This document shows, piece after piece, positions 52,797-62,599 of a stretch of 64,000 bases of DNA (its first letter is position 1; the number at the start of each line of letters is the position of its first letter). The notes under the pieces are model-generated. The model was not told the DNA's origin. It did not search any database and saw only the letters and a list, made by a program, of their open reading frames with translations. The DNA is from Parasedimentitalea psychrophila (GTDB lineage: Bacteria > Pseudomonadota > Alphaproteobacteria > Rhodobacterales > Rhodobacteraceae): the NCBI RefSeq assembly GCF_030285785.1, contig NZ_CP127247.1, forward strand, positions 4,115,501-4,179,500. Reading direction: 5' to 3'. The translations under genes and the position numbers were made by a program.

Positions 52797-53019
52797 GGCA
52801 TGCGCAAGCTGACTTTGGCGAAGCTCTGGTTGTCATCGGCGGTGTTGAACAAAAGGCATATTTCTTTGCACTGGATTTGCCGCACAGCGATGCGTGTTAT
52901 GTCCGGGCGTATCCTGCGGCGAACACCGAGGCTTGGCTGGATGGTCATGTGCATGCGTTTGCGTTTTTTGGCGCGGTGCCGCGGCAATGATTATTCCGTT
53001 CCTGTTGCCTACGGCCACC

Positions 53020-53056
53020 CATTGCCAGGCAGGGCATGTTTACATGCCCGAGAGGG
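53020..53056 (+). repeat. IS-associated hairpin insertion (IS21 istA)
   Basis: Preceded by CACC, followed by GCGA. CATTGCCAGGCAG, stem GGCATG / CATGCC, loop TTTA, right end CGAGAGGG. 37 nt; removal restores AYGH-RDVW in frame. Confidence 0.88.
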
Positions 53057-53543
53057 GCGACGTGTGGATCAAAGGCTTCGTTGATCGTGTCGTTATCGGC
53101 TGCGCCGCTGAGGTGATCGCAGATCGCCCCAGATCCTATGCCACAGGTGATATGGTGTTTAACCCGATACACTATCTGCGGCTGATTGAGCGCAAGATCA
53201 TGTCCTTTGATCAGGCCGCCCCGCTGCAAAACTGGGATTTGCCAGAGGCCTTCGCAACACTTCAGCGGCTGCTTGAAGCCCGACAAGGCAAAGCTGGAAA
53301 GCGTGAGTACGTACAGGTTCTGCGCCTGCTGGAGCGCTTTGAGTTGGAGGTGCTGCACTGTGCCATCAGGGACGCCTTGCAGAAGGGAGCGATCAGTTTC
53401 GATGCAGTCAAACATCTGGTGCTGTGTCGGGTGGAACGGCGCGCGCCCCGGCTGGATCTGGACCTCTACCCGTTCCTGCCCAGAACCAACATCGCCACAA
53501 CCTCTGCCACAACTTACATGAGCTTGCTGGCAAGCGATGCGCC

Positions 53544-54308
53544 ATGACAAATGCACCCGAATTGCTGCTCGCCCATCACCTCAAAACACTCAGATTGCCA
53601 ACTTTCCTACGCGAACATGACAAGCAAGCTCGCATCTGTGCCGCTGAAGGCGTGGATCATGTCCGCTACCTGGCGCGCCTGACAGAGTTGGAGCTGATCG
53701 ACCGTGAACGGCGCATGGTTGAACGCAGGATCAAGTTGGCAAAATTCCCGGCGGTCAAAAGCCTGGACAGCTTTGACTTCAAGGCGATCCCGAGCCTGAA
53801 CAAGATGATGGTGCTGGAATTGGCGCGCTGTGAGTGGATCGAACGCCAAGAGAATGTCATTGCCCTCGGCCCATCAGGCACCGGCAAAACCCATGTCGCC
53901 CTCGGTCTGGGGTTGGCGGCCTGCCAAAAGGGGATGCCGGTCAGCATCGTTACCGCGGCATCTTTGGTTCACGAGTTGATGGAAGCCCGCGATGAGAAGC
54001 GGCTGCTGCGATTGCAACGGCAACTGGCCAAGGTCAAACTGCTGATCATTGATGAGTTGGGCTTCGTGCCGCTAAGCAAGACCGGGGCTGAACTGCTATT
54101 CGAGCTGATCTCGCAGCGCTACGAGTGCGGCTCAACCCTCATCACCGGCAATCTGCCGTTCGAGGAATAGAGGGAAACATTCGGCTCTGAGCGCCTGACT
54201 GGAGCGCTGCTGGACCGGCTGACCCACCACGTCAACATCCTTGAGATGAACGGTAAAAGCTACCGACTGAACCAAAGCCGATCACGGCTCGCCAGAGCCA
54301 ACAAGTAA
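53544..54308 (+). pseudogene. istB: IS21 helper ATPase IstB with nonsense mutation
   Basis: ATG 53544 overlaps the istA stop (ATGA). AAA+ motifs are intact: Walker A ALGPSGTGKTH and Walker B LLIIDELGFVPL. At 54168 a TAG replaces the usual tryptophan codon of LPFEEW; the remaining frame (FGSERLTGALLDRLTHHVNI, ending ARANK) continues to 54308. The truncated product lacks the C-terminal helix region. Confidence 0.88.
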
Positions 54309-54401
54309 CCTCGGCATAATTGGCCTTACGCCCAATGCGCCTTGGTACACGATTGCTATATGAGAGCAGTGCGTTCCAAGGCGAGCGCCCAAACAAGTCC
54401 C

Positions 54402-55319
54402 TCAATCCATCACAAAAATGCCTAAGCCGCCATTACGCAAAGTGGCCTGCTTTTGCTCCGCCGCACTGGCCGGTATTCCTCCGCCGTTGACATCCCCGCA
54501 CTTCGAGATGCGCCCGGACCAATCCATGTCGCCAGACTGATACCTTCGCAGTGTGAGACCGAGAAATGCGCCGACATCCTTCGACTTTTTGAACCGTGCG
54601 GCGTCGTCAAGCGTGGCAGTATTCGCCAGAGCGACGATGGGGCCTACGCCCGGCACAGTCATGAGGCGACCGGCGAGATTGCTCTGACGCGCAATCGTTC
54701 TCAGTTCATCATCCATTGCTTCGGTCGCAGCGCAGAGTGCCTTGTGGATCGGATTGAACATCTCCACCATGACAGGGATCACGGGATCGACAGCCCTTGC
54801 CTGGGCAAGCTGATCGCGAAAGTCTTGCCGCATCTTTGATCTCCCTACGGCGCCCATGCAGACCCCAAAGACTTTCAAAACGCCACGGACATGCCCTTCC
54901 AGATCTTTGCGCATCCGGATCAGGCGTTCACGCGTGCCTATTAGCACGCGGATGCGCTCAGACGCCTCGCTGCGGATATGAACCTCGGTGAACCAGCCCG
55001 TTCGGGCCAGATGGGCCAATCCCTCAGCATCCCCTCGATCAGACTTGTTGATGCGACCCGAAAGCGCTTTGTGAGCAAGTCGCGCATCAATACAGATAAT
55101 CGGAACGCAGCGGCTTGAAAGCTCCTGGGTCAACCAGATCCCCAGAATCCCGCTCTCGTGGACCACTCGTTCTGCATTTGGTGCGTGCAAGGACAGAAAG
55201 GTAGCTATTTGATCCGGATCAGACGAGACCTCGCCACGCACTATGACAGCACCATCGCCTTCAACAACACAGATCGCGACTGATTTGACGGATACATCGA
55301 GCCCCACAAAATATGACAT
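54402..55319 (-). pseudogene. IS110-family transposase, C-terminally truncated
   Basis: ATG 55319 (MSYFVGLDVSVKSVAICVVE). DEDD-type RuvC domain with GLDVS, E in HESG and KSDRGDAEGLAHLAR; C-terminal MTVPGVGPIVALANTATLDD and FLGLTLRRYQSG are present. After GRISKCGD the reading diverges, losing about 60 residues including the region of the catalytic serine. No hairpin is present in this copy. Confidence 0.8.
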
Positions 55320-55623
55320 GATCGTCGTCGTCCTGTACGGTTTGTGATTTATGAGGCCAGTATATTGAACCTCGTTCGCCCGAAGAGAACGATGGCCGCA
55401 AACCAAGATGATCTATGCTTCGCCCCGAAAAGGGGACGTCTATGAAGTTGTTGATTGGGCGAGGATTTAAGAAGACGAATCCGTGCTGATCAAAGTGTAG
55501 TTTCTCTCCTACAATTTAATTCTTGATCTGGCTGCATACCTTTGACAAACAATCTTTTACATCCTTCAAAAGGCGGCCAAGCTGGTCGCCTTTCCCATTT
55601 GATCAACCCTTTGGAACGCGCCC
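55320..55623. other. Gene-free stretch upstream of the MYG1 gene
   Basis: Contains the 5' end of the IS110 element, a terminator-like hairpin (55569-55593) and presumably the promoter of the following gene. No coding frame is convincing. Confidence 0.4.
55569..55593 (+). terminator. Possible rho-independent terminator or 5' leader hairpin
   Basis: Stem AAAGGCG-GCC with GGT-CGCCTTT (one G-T pair), loop AAGCT, followed by CCCATTT. The T-run is short and it lies 31 nt before the MYG1 start, so a leader hairpin is equally possible. Confidence 0.4.
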
Positions 55624-56541
55624 ATGACCATCACCCATCTTGTCACCCATTCTGGCGGCTTCCATGCGGACGAGTTGTTGTCTTCTGCAGTGCTCACACG
55701 CCTGTTTCCTCAGGCGGAGTTGCTACGCAATAGGGATCGGCAATGGGTCACGCCAGCGGCTCATAAAATCATTTTCGATGTAGGAGGCGCTTACGACGGC
55801 GAGGCGCAGATCTTTGACCACCACCAACGTCCTGGCCCGCTGCGCGGCGATGGTCAACCGTTCAGCTCCTTTGGTCTGATATGGGCGCATTATGGGCGGG
55901 CGTATCTGGCGGCGATGGACGTTCCAAGGGATGACGTCGAGGCCATCCATTCCAAGTTTGATACCAAATTTGTGCTGCCAATTGACCTGTTGGACAACGG
56001 CGCAATGGAACCGTCTGTCGCGGGGCCATTGTCGATCCTGACTTTGCCCGCGCTTTTGGGAAGCTTGAAGCCGGTATTTGACGATCCGTCGCCAACGGCT
56101 GACGACGATGCTTTCTTTGCCGCCTTGCCCATTGCGCGGCGTTTTGTTGAAGCCCAAATCCGCAATCTCGCGGCGAAAGCCCGCGCGCAGGGCATCGTGA
56201 TCGAGGCCATCGCCAAAGCGGGTACATCACCCATTCTGGAGCTTCCCATGGGCATGCCCTACCGCTCTGCACTCGACCAGGCCGAGGCTGACCACATGCT
56301 GTTCGTGATCCATCCGCGCGGCGATGACTGGACACTCAACGGGATCAAGCTGTCAAATGATACCTTCAACCAACGCGCCGATCTGCCAGCTGCTTGGGCT
56401 GGCCTGACGGATACCGGACTCGAAGATGTGAGCGGTGTCAAAGGCGCTAAATTTTGCCATACCGCTCGCTTTATTGCTGTTGCCAGCACACGCGAGGCGA
56501 TCCTGGAAATGGCCGAAATTGCGGTGCAAGACGTTCAATAA
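55624..56541 (+). CDS. MYG1-family (DHH-like) exonuclease/hydrolase
   Basis: 305 residues. N-terminal THSGGFHADELLSSAVL is the family signature with metal-binding H and D; IFDVGGAYD and the IFDHHQ triad follow, then the C-terminal WTLNGIKLSNDTFNQRADLP region. Eukaryotic MYG1 is a 3'-5' RNA exonuclease of organelles and nucleus; bacterial function is little known. Start ATG 55624; it appears monocistronic. Confidence 0.9.
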   Translation: MTITHLVTHSGGFHADELLSSAVLTRLFPQAELLRNRDRQWVTPAAHKIIFDVGGAYDGEAQIFDHHQRPGPLRGDGQPFSSFGLIWAHYGRAYLAAMDVPRDDVEAIHSKFDTKFVLPIDLLDNGAMEPSVAGPLSILTLPALLGSLKPVFDDPSPTADDDAFFAALPIARRFVEAQIRNLAAKARAQGIVIEAIAKAGTSPILELPMGMPYRSALDQAEADHMLFVIHPRGDDWTLNGIKLSNDTFNQRADLPAAWAGLTDTGLEDVSGVKGAKFCHTARFIAVASTREAILEMAEIAVQDVQ

Positions 56542-56675
56542 CGGCAGGGAACGGTCGTTCGCTGCGTCGACCACCAACGACTGCTGAGCGGACAAACCTG
56601 CCATTCGTCTCTGGTTTTCAAACGTCCGCTTGCTTCAAGAGCATCCCCGCCTTGTTGAAATAGGGAAGACGACCG

Positions 56676-57170
56676 CTAGCCCCCAAAGGCGGAAGCGTAT
56701 TGCACTTCGCCTTTGGCCAGTTTGGCCTCGAATGCGAGCGCCTGCACAAATTTCGTCGGGACCTCGCCGAATGTAAGATCGCCGGGAGATGAAAAGCCGA
56801 AGCGCGTATAGTAGGCTGGGTCGCCCACAAGGACACAACCGTCAGCGTCAAGTGACCGAAGCCTCTCCAGACCTTTTTCAATCAGCTGCCGCCCTATACC
56901 TGCGCGTTGACGCTCCGGGTGAACCGAGATGGGGCCAAGGCCAAACCATTGCCCTCCGGAACCCGATATAGTCACCGGAGAAAAGGCGGCGTGACCAACG
57001 ATCTGATCGTCGTCCATAGCGACAAGTGAGAGGGTGAGGTTACCGCTCTCACGAAGGCCATCGACGATCTGCGGCTCGCTGCCATCGCTCATTTCGACTG
57101 GTGCGAAGGCAATTTTCGTCAGCTCGTGTATCGCTGCTTCGTCGCCGGAAATTTCATCACGTATTCTCAT
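56676..57170 (-). CDS. GNAT-family N-acetyltransferase
   Basis: 164 residues. The acetyl-CoA-binding loop is ISVHPERQRAGIGRQLIEKG (Q-R-x-G-I-G) near 86-105, followed by the β5 region GCVLVGDPAYYTRFGF, typical of YhbS-like acetyltransferases. ATG 57170. Its acceptor is unknown. Monocistronic, convergent with the MYG1 gene. Confidence 0.88.
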   Translation of the reverse strand: MRIRDEISGDEAAIHELTKIAFAPVEMSDGSEPQIVDGLRESGNLTLSLVAMDDDQIVGHAAFSPVTISGSGGQWFGLGPISVHPERQRAGIGRQLIEKGLERLRSLDADGCVLVGDPAYYTRFGFSSPGDLTFGEVPTKFVQALAFEAKLAKGEVQYASAFGG

Positions 57171-57493
57171 GACTAAACTAATAGCATTTCAGTTCTTCGG
57201 TGAAAACTTTCTTCCGAAACAATTGACCAGTTACGGTGCGTCCAGCGAAAGCCGCCATTCATGTGCATCGCAGCATTGGTTCAAATGGGCTCGAACCTGC
57301 CCTTCGCCGCAGTAGTCACGAATGGCCGAAAAGGGCCGAAAGCACCAGTTGTACAGACTGGAGTGAAGGCCACCAGAGTCTGCGAATAGGCAAATGACAC
57401 TCATCGTAGAGATGGTCCGTTTTCCTTCGTTCAATCCCAGTCCCGGCGTTGTAGATCCCAAGTTAAAAGGTGGAGAATTGGTATTGCCTATGC
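57171..57493. other. Gene-free stretch with a repeat piece
   Basis: No gene. Around 57290-57345, CCTGCCCTTCGCCGCAGTAG and CGAATGGCCGAAAAGGGCCG are related to the dispersed intergenic repeats at 58-61 kb. Confidence 0.45.
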
Positions 57494-58291
57494 CTATCCG
57501 ATAAACCGAAATGCTCGCATAACTTCAAAAAAATCTTTGTGACGGAAACGCAGTCGGCAGTCAGACAATAGCTCGGCCCCTGGATACCAACTGCAGCGGT
57601 AGGCCTCAGTTGGGTTTGAATATTCGATCTGCATGTCCACCTCATCCGGCATGGTCAACATGCAGGCGGAGAGATCGCCTTTCAACGCTGCTTCAACACC
57701 AGCGCGAATTTCTGTGCAGGCTCGCCGCGGTGTCATCGAGGCAGAGGCAGGGCCAATACCTGTGGAGACAGGTACAGTTCGGATTTTTGGGACCAATGCA
57801 GCAGCGTCACCGCAAATGCCATGATCTCCAGATATGAAGACTGATGGCACTTGGTGATATGCCGCAATGTGGGCGTTATGTGTGAATTCAGAGGACAACT
57901 CTCCATTGAAGTAAAACCGAGAGATCCGACCGTTGAAACTGTGTGCGAGAGGGTTGGCTGAACTGCCGGCTTTGGCGTGGTAGCCAGTGAAAAGTGCAGC
58001 GTCAAAACTTTCGTCAAGACCGCACATCATCGAATGTGGGTTTCCAGGCCAACCGTGGATAATCGTAACATAATCAGGTAGTCGTGCAGAAATGATGTTG
58101 CGCGCAGTTTCATGGCCATCTTTCACCACTACTTCACGGGCACCCGCTGCATAAGCGCCTTCGCAAGCAGCAACAACTTCGGCGCTCATATACTCGCGAA
58201 ACTCACCATAGTCTGGCCCGCTTTTACGCGCCTCGTCCCAGCTGGCTATTCCCGCGGTGCCTTCAATATCGGCGCTTATGAAAATTTTCAC
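57494..58291 (-). CDS. M55-family metallopeptidase (DppA-type D-aminopeptidase)
   Basis: 265 residues. The zinc ligands of DppA are all found: D8 and E10 in SADIEG, H60 in DGHE, H105 in GYHAKAG and E131 in NGEL. The family removes D-amino acids from short peptides and forms a decameric ring. It probably acts on cell-wall-derived D-peptides in the cytoplasm. Start ATG 58291. The DUF4389 gene lies 70 nt upstream on the same strand. Confidence 0.9.
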   Translation of the reverse strand: MKIFISADIEGTAGIASWDEARKSGPDYGEFREYMSAEVVAACEGAYAAGAREVVVKDGHETARNIISARLPDYVTIIHGWPGNPHSMMCGLDESFDAALFTGYHAKAGSSANPLAHSFNGRISRFYFNGELSSEFTHNAHIAAYHQVPSVFISGDHGICGDAAALVPKIRTVPVSTGIGPASASMTPRRACTEIRAGVEAALKGDLSACMLTMPDEVDMQIEYSNPTEAYRCSWYPGAELLSDCRLRFRHKDFFEVMRAFRFIG

Positions 58292-58361
58292 TCTCTTTAC
58301 CCTTCAATTCTGCCCATTGTTTTCTGGCAGGTACAAAGCAAATAGCTCTGGGACCCCAATT

Positions 58362-58670
58362 TCAGTCCAGTTCCGTCCAGGGCCAGGGCTTGACGTTGCT
58401 CGCAGCTGTTTGGAAACGCGCCGCTTTTGCCATCCATATACCCAGATCGGTGCCAAAATCGGCAAGCCGTTCATTCGACTGTTTGTTGTTGATCAACATG
58501 ACAACAAACTGCAACACGGTTACCGCGCCCAGAATTGTTTGGGCGAGAGATATCATGACAGCGATCAGCAACATGTAGACCAGCCGGACCAGTATATTTT
58601 CCTCGCTCTCGGGTTCGATCTGCTCGCCGTGAAGGCGCCCGGCTATTTTTTCTTCGTCAGATTCAGCCAT
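58362..58670 (-). CDS. DUF4389-family membrane protein
   Basis: 102 residues: an acidic N-terminus, one or two membrane helices (LVRLVYMLLIAVMISLAQTI; GAVTVLQFVVMLI), then SNERLADFGTDLGIWMAKAARF and the terminal PWPWTE, matching DUF4389. Function is unknown. It may be transcribed with the aminopeptidase downstream. Confidence 0.8.
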   Translation of the reverse strand: MAESDEEKIAGRLHGEQIEPESEENILVRLVYMLLIAVMISLAQTILGAVTVLQFVVMLINNKQSNERLADFGTDLGIWMAKAARFQTAASNVKPWPWTELD

Positions 58671-59331
58671 TTGTATCCCTGTTCTTTTGGTTGCGGCAAT
58701 CCTAGCACAAATCGTTACTGGGCTGTACGGGAAGACTAGCCTTGGTCACGGTAGACGCTAGCTGAATTTTGAGTCGTGTGTAATGGTGATCAACATCTAG
58801 TCGTTACGTTTCAGAATGGCCGCGAATTTGAAATGTTTCGGGGTGAGCATTGTTGCGGAGAGTTCTATTGTTGGCTGTGAAATCGTTCGACCTATGCTGC
58901 GCTGCACACACAGGGACACGAAGGGCGGGTTCCGGACCTTCGCTGCGGTCAACTCCAACGGCGGCTAAGCGCAGTTATTGACCTTTGCAAAGTCCAGGGT
59001 GCGAAGCCGACTATGGGCTGCGGCCGGCCCTAATCGGCCGTTCATGACCACCGCAGCGAATGGCCGAAAGGAGCTCAGCTGCAAAGTGCACCAGCGTCAG
59101 CTTGTGGCGAGCGGCCAGCCAAGTCGTGTAGAGCAAGCTTTGGATTAAAATCCTCAAGCTGTATGGTTGCAAAAAGCCCTCTGACGAATTTGGCACCCCG
59201 TCTGGTAGGATCGGATCTGAGGCAATGTCTCAGTTGAAGGTTGACTGTTGCCAAATTTCAGGTGCTTTGAAAAGAGTATATTGTTTTCCTAAGCTTTTGA
59301 TTGAAGCGATTACTTCTGGAGCAGACAAACT
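58671..59331. other. Gene-free stretch with dispersed intergenic repeats
   Basis: No gene. Holds the repeat unit at 58921-58992 and the inverse piece CGGCCGTTCATGACCACC-GCAGCGAATGGCCG near 59035-59068. Upstream of 59332 an AT-rich segment presumably carries that gene's promoter. Confidence 0.5.
58921..58992 (+). repeat. Dispersed intergenic repeat, copy A
   Basis: AAGGGCGGGTTCCGGACCTT then CGCTGCGGTC...AACGGCGGCTAAGCGCAG and TTATTGACCTTTGCAA. It aligns through most of its length with the copy at 60459. Confidence 0.7.
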
Positions 59332-60081
59332 GTGCTGAAAATTTTGAAATCAATATTGGGTGTACGATCATCAAAAACTCTTGTGCCTCGCGAACCAAGC
59401 AAACCTTCTCAGGAGCGTCTCAATCACTACCAGGCAGAAATTGAATTGTTGAAGTCGGGACCGCAGGATAATCCCGCTGATCCGAATGATATGGTTCCGG
59501 TGCCTAACCGAGCCTTATACCGGGATGGTGAGTATTTCGGCCAACCCCTGAATTCGTTCACCGTATCGCCGGAAGACATCATTCCATTTCTTGAGGTCCA
59601 TCGCGATCAATCGCTATGGTTTTCGGTGATTTCTCAGTTGAACTACGACTTTTCAATAACATACGAAATTGTAAAATGGATCCTGCTCCAGTCAGACTGC
59701 GATGGTCTGAATGCGGTCAAGGCTTTCGGTTACCTCTCCGGGCCTCACTTCTGCGGAAAACATGTGGGGGATCGCTATGCCAAAAATTCGCAAGCACTGC
59801 CTCTCCTCAAGCTCATTACTGATCATGAACAAGCCGGAAAGCACTATGTCGTCGAACTGGCATATGATGCCCGCTCCATGAACAATGTGACGTCGGAGGG
59901 CCTGCTCGGAGAAGCCCGCCGCAGCAGGGATGAACTGAATGCTGAAGAGCGACCCGTTGTTGATATTCCGGAGGCCACGCTTCTTGCGGGAGGCAAGGGA
60001 ACCAAACCAGTCGAGGAATATTGCGTTGATGAGAGTGGTTTGCTGGCTATGGCAAAGCGCCAAGCGGCAATTCTTTGGTGA
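59332..60081 (+). CDS. DUF4274-like protein
   Basis: 249 residues from GTG 59332 with GGAG about 11 nt upstream. The centre (SQLNYDFSITYEIVKWILLQ, SDCDGLNAVKAF) resembles DUF4274 proteins, which are of unknown function and often neighbours of toxin-immunity genes. The C-terminal part is charged. Base composition is more AT-rich than its neighbours and it is flanked by repeat-rich intergenic DNA. Confidence 0.6.
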   Translation: MLKILKSILGVRSSKTLVPREPSKPSQERLNHYQAEIELLKSGPQDNPADPNDMVPVPNRALYRDGEYFGQPLNSFTVSPEDIIPFLEVHRDQSLWFSVISQLNYDFSITYEIVKWILLQSDCDGLNAVKAFGYLSGPHFCGKHVGDRYAKNSQALPLLKLITDHEQAGKHYVVELAYDARSMNNVTSEGLLGEARRSRDELNAEERPVVDIPEATLLAGGKGTKPVEEYCVDESGLLAMAKRQAAILW

Positions 60082-60791
60082 GACTGTCCCGTCAATTATT
60101 TGAGGAGGCCGTGAGATTCCACGTGAGTTTTTGCTTGTCGCAGCACCTCGCAAATTGAAACGTTTACAGCATTTGATTAACCAACCGTTTTTTGCACTCA
60201 CTCCAATTTCGACATTGGTATTGTCGAAACGGATCGAAACTTCGTCCGCATAGCTGACCTTAGTGCGAGGCGCAGCGAATGACTGGAGCCCGCCCTTCGT
60301 GCCCCAAATGCTGCGCCATGCTGCACTAAGCGCGAATGTCGCAGAAGGGCTGGGAGCCGCCGTTAGACGCATTGTGCGCCAAGGTCCGGTTAGGGCCGTT
60401 AGTGACCTTGAGGGGAGAGGAAGTGGCCTGATTTCTGCGCCCTGCACATTTCGTCATTAAGGGCGGGTTACGGACCTTCGCTGAGATCTGCATCAACGGC
60501 AGCTATGCGCAGTTATTGACCTTTGCAACGTCGCCCCCCCAGGACGCGCCGACATGTCGCGAATGGCCCATTGCCGCCATTTGTGACGACCGCAGCGAAT
60601 AACTGGTCAGGAGCCCATTGTCACCAATGCTGCTCCTGCAGAATTTTGTCAGAGAGAACGGTTTCCCAATACGTCAAAAGCAGATGTTCGCTGGCCTATT
60701 CCACTAATTCTCGAACACACTTTTTCTCACCAGAGAATTATTCTTTTACTCAAGGGTGTGAGCAACGGAGGAAGTGACCTGAGGAGCCGCC
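60082..60791. other. Gene-free stretch with dispersed intergenic repeats
   Basis: No credible gene in 710 bp. Repeat pieces: GCGCAGCGAATGACTGGAGC (near 60272), the full unit at 60459-60530, and GACCGCAGCGAATAACTGG (near 60588). Probably an accretion of repeats between two accessory genes. Confidence 0.5.
60459..60530 (+). repeat. Dispersed intergenic repeat, copy B
   Basis: AAGGGCGGGTTACGGACCTT CGCTGAGATC... then AACGGCAGCTATGCGCAG and TTATTGACCTTTGCAA, closely matching 58921-58992 in the same orientation. Confidence 0.7.
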
Positions 60792-61964
60792 TTAAATATA
60801 GACCAGTTCATTTTCTCTCATAGTAACCCGGCCAAGGGGAAGTCCCATGGCTTGCAAATCCGAATGCGTCCAGCATTGATTTGTTTTGGTGATTAGCAAT
60901 TGGGCTTGCTTGACAGTCAGGAACGGTCGCGCGGGTTTGAAATTCCCCACGCCCAGTTTGGAACTCGGTTCCGTGATGACCTGCCGAACTTGCTTTACAT
61001 TTTCAGCAGACAAATTGCGCATCGCCATGGGGCCGGGGAAAAAACTTTCACTGGGAGCACATTCAGCGAAAATAATCTCGTGTTGTTCAAACAACAGGTG
61101 AATGTACTCCGCAAAACGTCTTCCATGCAATTGCCGGACGCCTGGCAGGCCTGTCATTCCTTTTGCGGGAGCCAACCCTCCGCCCTTTTGACTTTCAACA
61201 GGCAGCAACATGCGGTGCTGGGGCGAAACAACTAAGTCGCGTTTTGGGAGCCCAGCTCCTAAAACGCCGGCCGGGAAAATAAACGGTTTCTGCTTGTTTG
61301 CCGCGCTTGACCAGCGATGAGAGGTACTTCCGGCCCAGACTATTGGTTGCGGCCCACGGTCCGCTGTTATTACCAAATCGCCCGGCTTGAGTGTTTCCAC
61401 AAAAACGTCGCCGTCAGGGGTCGTAATCAGTGTTCCCGCGTGAAAACAGACTGCCATTGCAGACTGTACGTTAAAGTTGGCGTTTCCAGCCTCACCAGGA
61501 TCAATGGTATCTGTGTCTTCGTTGAAGTCATAATCCTGAATGCGCCCTAGCATGTAGGTGTTAGGCCCGCCGTCGAAGTGAACATCAGACGAAAACAGAT
61601 AGGTCTGCTCGTCTAACCCAGCGAATGGTCCAGACGAAGGGGGGGCAACGCTATCATTTAGAACGAAATAGGAATCGCCCTGTTCAGCATTTGAGCCATC
61701 ACCGCTTTCCTTGATTTTGGAGCCGCTATCGACTTCGAATTGATGGATTTCGCCGTCGCGTTCAACAGTGAAGGATTGGAACCAGACCTCGTCTCCATCA
61801 AACTCGCCATTGGCGTCGACGTGGGCGTCCTTGATCTCGATCCGCACAATGTCAGTCGCCAAGAATGGTGTTTCACCTATACTCCAATCAACATCGACAT
61901 TATTGTCCTCTTCCATAGAGAACTGCGCGCCAATTTGGTCTCCGGAGAAAACTAAAACTACCAA
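60792..61964 (-). CDS. Hint-domain (hedgehog/intein-like) exported protein
   Basis: 390 residues. An acidic, calcium-binding-like N-terminal part (DANGEFDGDEVWF, DYDFNEDTDTIDPGE) is followed by a Hint domain beginning CFHAGTLITTPDGDVFVETL with the nucleophile cysteine C173, then VVSPQHRMLL and ARFPGVRQLHG-like motifs. Roseobacter Hint proteins of this type are thought to self-process and to be exported by type I secretion. The start is TTG 61964 with GAGAGGG upstream; ATG 61916 is an alternative. Confidence 0.85.
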   Translation of the reverse strand: MVVLVFSGDQIGAQFSMEEDNNVDVDWSIGETPFLATDIVRIEIKDAHVDANGEFDGDEVWFQSFTVERDGEIHQFEVDSGSKIKESGDGSNAEQGDSYFVLNDSVAPPSSGPFAGLDEQTYLFSSDVHFDGGPNTYMLGRIQDYDFNEDTDTIDPGEAGNANFNVQSAMAVCFHAGTLITTPDGDVFVETLKPGDLVITADRGPQPIVWAGSTSHRWSSAANKQKPFIFPAGVLGAGLPKRDLVVSPQHRMLLPVESQKGGGLAPAKGMTGLPGVRQLHGRRFAEYIHLLFEQHEIIFAECAPSESFFPGPMAMRNLSAENVKQVRQVITEPSSKLGVGNFKPARPFLTVKQAQLLITKTNQCWTHSDLQAMGLPLGRVTMRENELVYI

Positions 61965-62599
61965 TCCCAGACCCTCTCAATGGCACTCATCAACCGAATT
62001 TTGTTCTCGAAGGTCTGTCTTTGCCTCCTAAAACCCATTGGGAAACACCGGAGTTTTTTCTGTGTGCTTGAAGCGGCTATCCCAAACCAAGAATGGTGCG
62101 CTGCCTGATGTCCAAAGATGTGCCACTGTTAATAGATCCTCATGGTTTTACGGAAAATTTCTCCTTGAGACGCTTGGGTGCGGGTCGCAATCCAAGCGGT
62201 GTCAAATCGCCTCCTAGAAAATTATCTAGCGAAAAATATCTAACTGTAGGTTACGAGGTGTGACTTATTTGGCTTTGTAGAACCAAAAACGGCGCAACGT
62301 TTCTCATCGCTTGCAATGAAAATGACGTCGTCTATCGGCTTTTGAGCCGCCGTTAGCTGGATACTCGCCATGGTCAGCTGTGGGTCGGACTTGTCACTTC
62401 TGACTGAATGGCGACCGGCGGGGATGTCCGCACAGCAGCCGTTTGTTCAGCGCGCAGTGGATGACTGGAAACCGCCCTTCTAGTCGATATGTGCATGGTG
62501 CAGCAATTGGACCACATCATGCGCCCATTAATGAGCGAACGACCCTCAGCGGACCTTCGAACGAATCGCAGCTAACGGCAGATCGGAGCCCAATACGGA
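61965..62599. other. Gene-free stretch with repeat pieces
   Basis: No gene. Pieces such as GAGCCGCCGTTAGC (62345), GCAGTGGATGACTGGAAACC (62453) and CGCAGCTAACGGCAGATCGG (62566) belong to the same repeat style as copies A and B. Confidence 0.45.

Larger units (their letters stand above)
52377..53547 (+). pseudogene. istA: IS21 transposase IstA, interrupted and deleted
   Basis: N-terminus VRILTVDLYLKVRLAHFQDG with helix-turn-helix GPQIARDFGISQDSVSKML. After PLSHPT the hairpin at 52759 breaks the frame, which resumes as QADFGEALVVIGG (a catalytic aspartate) to AFAFFGAVPR. There a deletion of roughly 120-130 codons joins it to GNDYSVPVAYGH. A second hairpin at 53020 precedes DVWIKGFVDRVVIG and the normal C-terminus. 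It ends overlapping the istB ATG. Confidence 0.85.
52320..54310 (+). mobile_element. IS21-family element (decayed)
   Basis: istA followed by overlapping istB on the plus strand. istA carries two hairpins and an internal deletion; istB has a nonsense mutation. The right terminal repeat was not identified, and an IS110 transposase follows at 54402. Confidence 0.82.

Noticed and set aside
20459-53056. Integron attC sites or gene cassettes
   Set aside because: The copies interrupt transposase genes, are too short for attC, lack the R and L core boxes and no integron integrase is present.
20459-53056. Programmed translational bypass or self-splicing elements
   Set aside because: There are no matching take-off and landing codons, lengths vary in frame, some copies lie in non-coding DNA and 40 nt is too small for a ribozyme intron.
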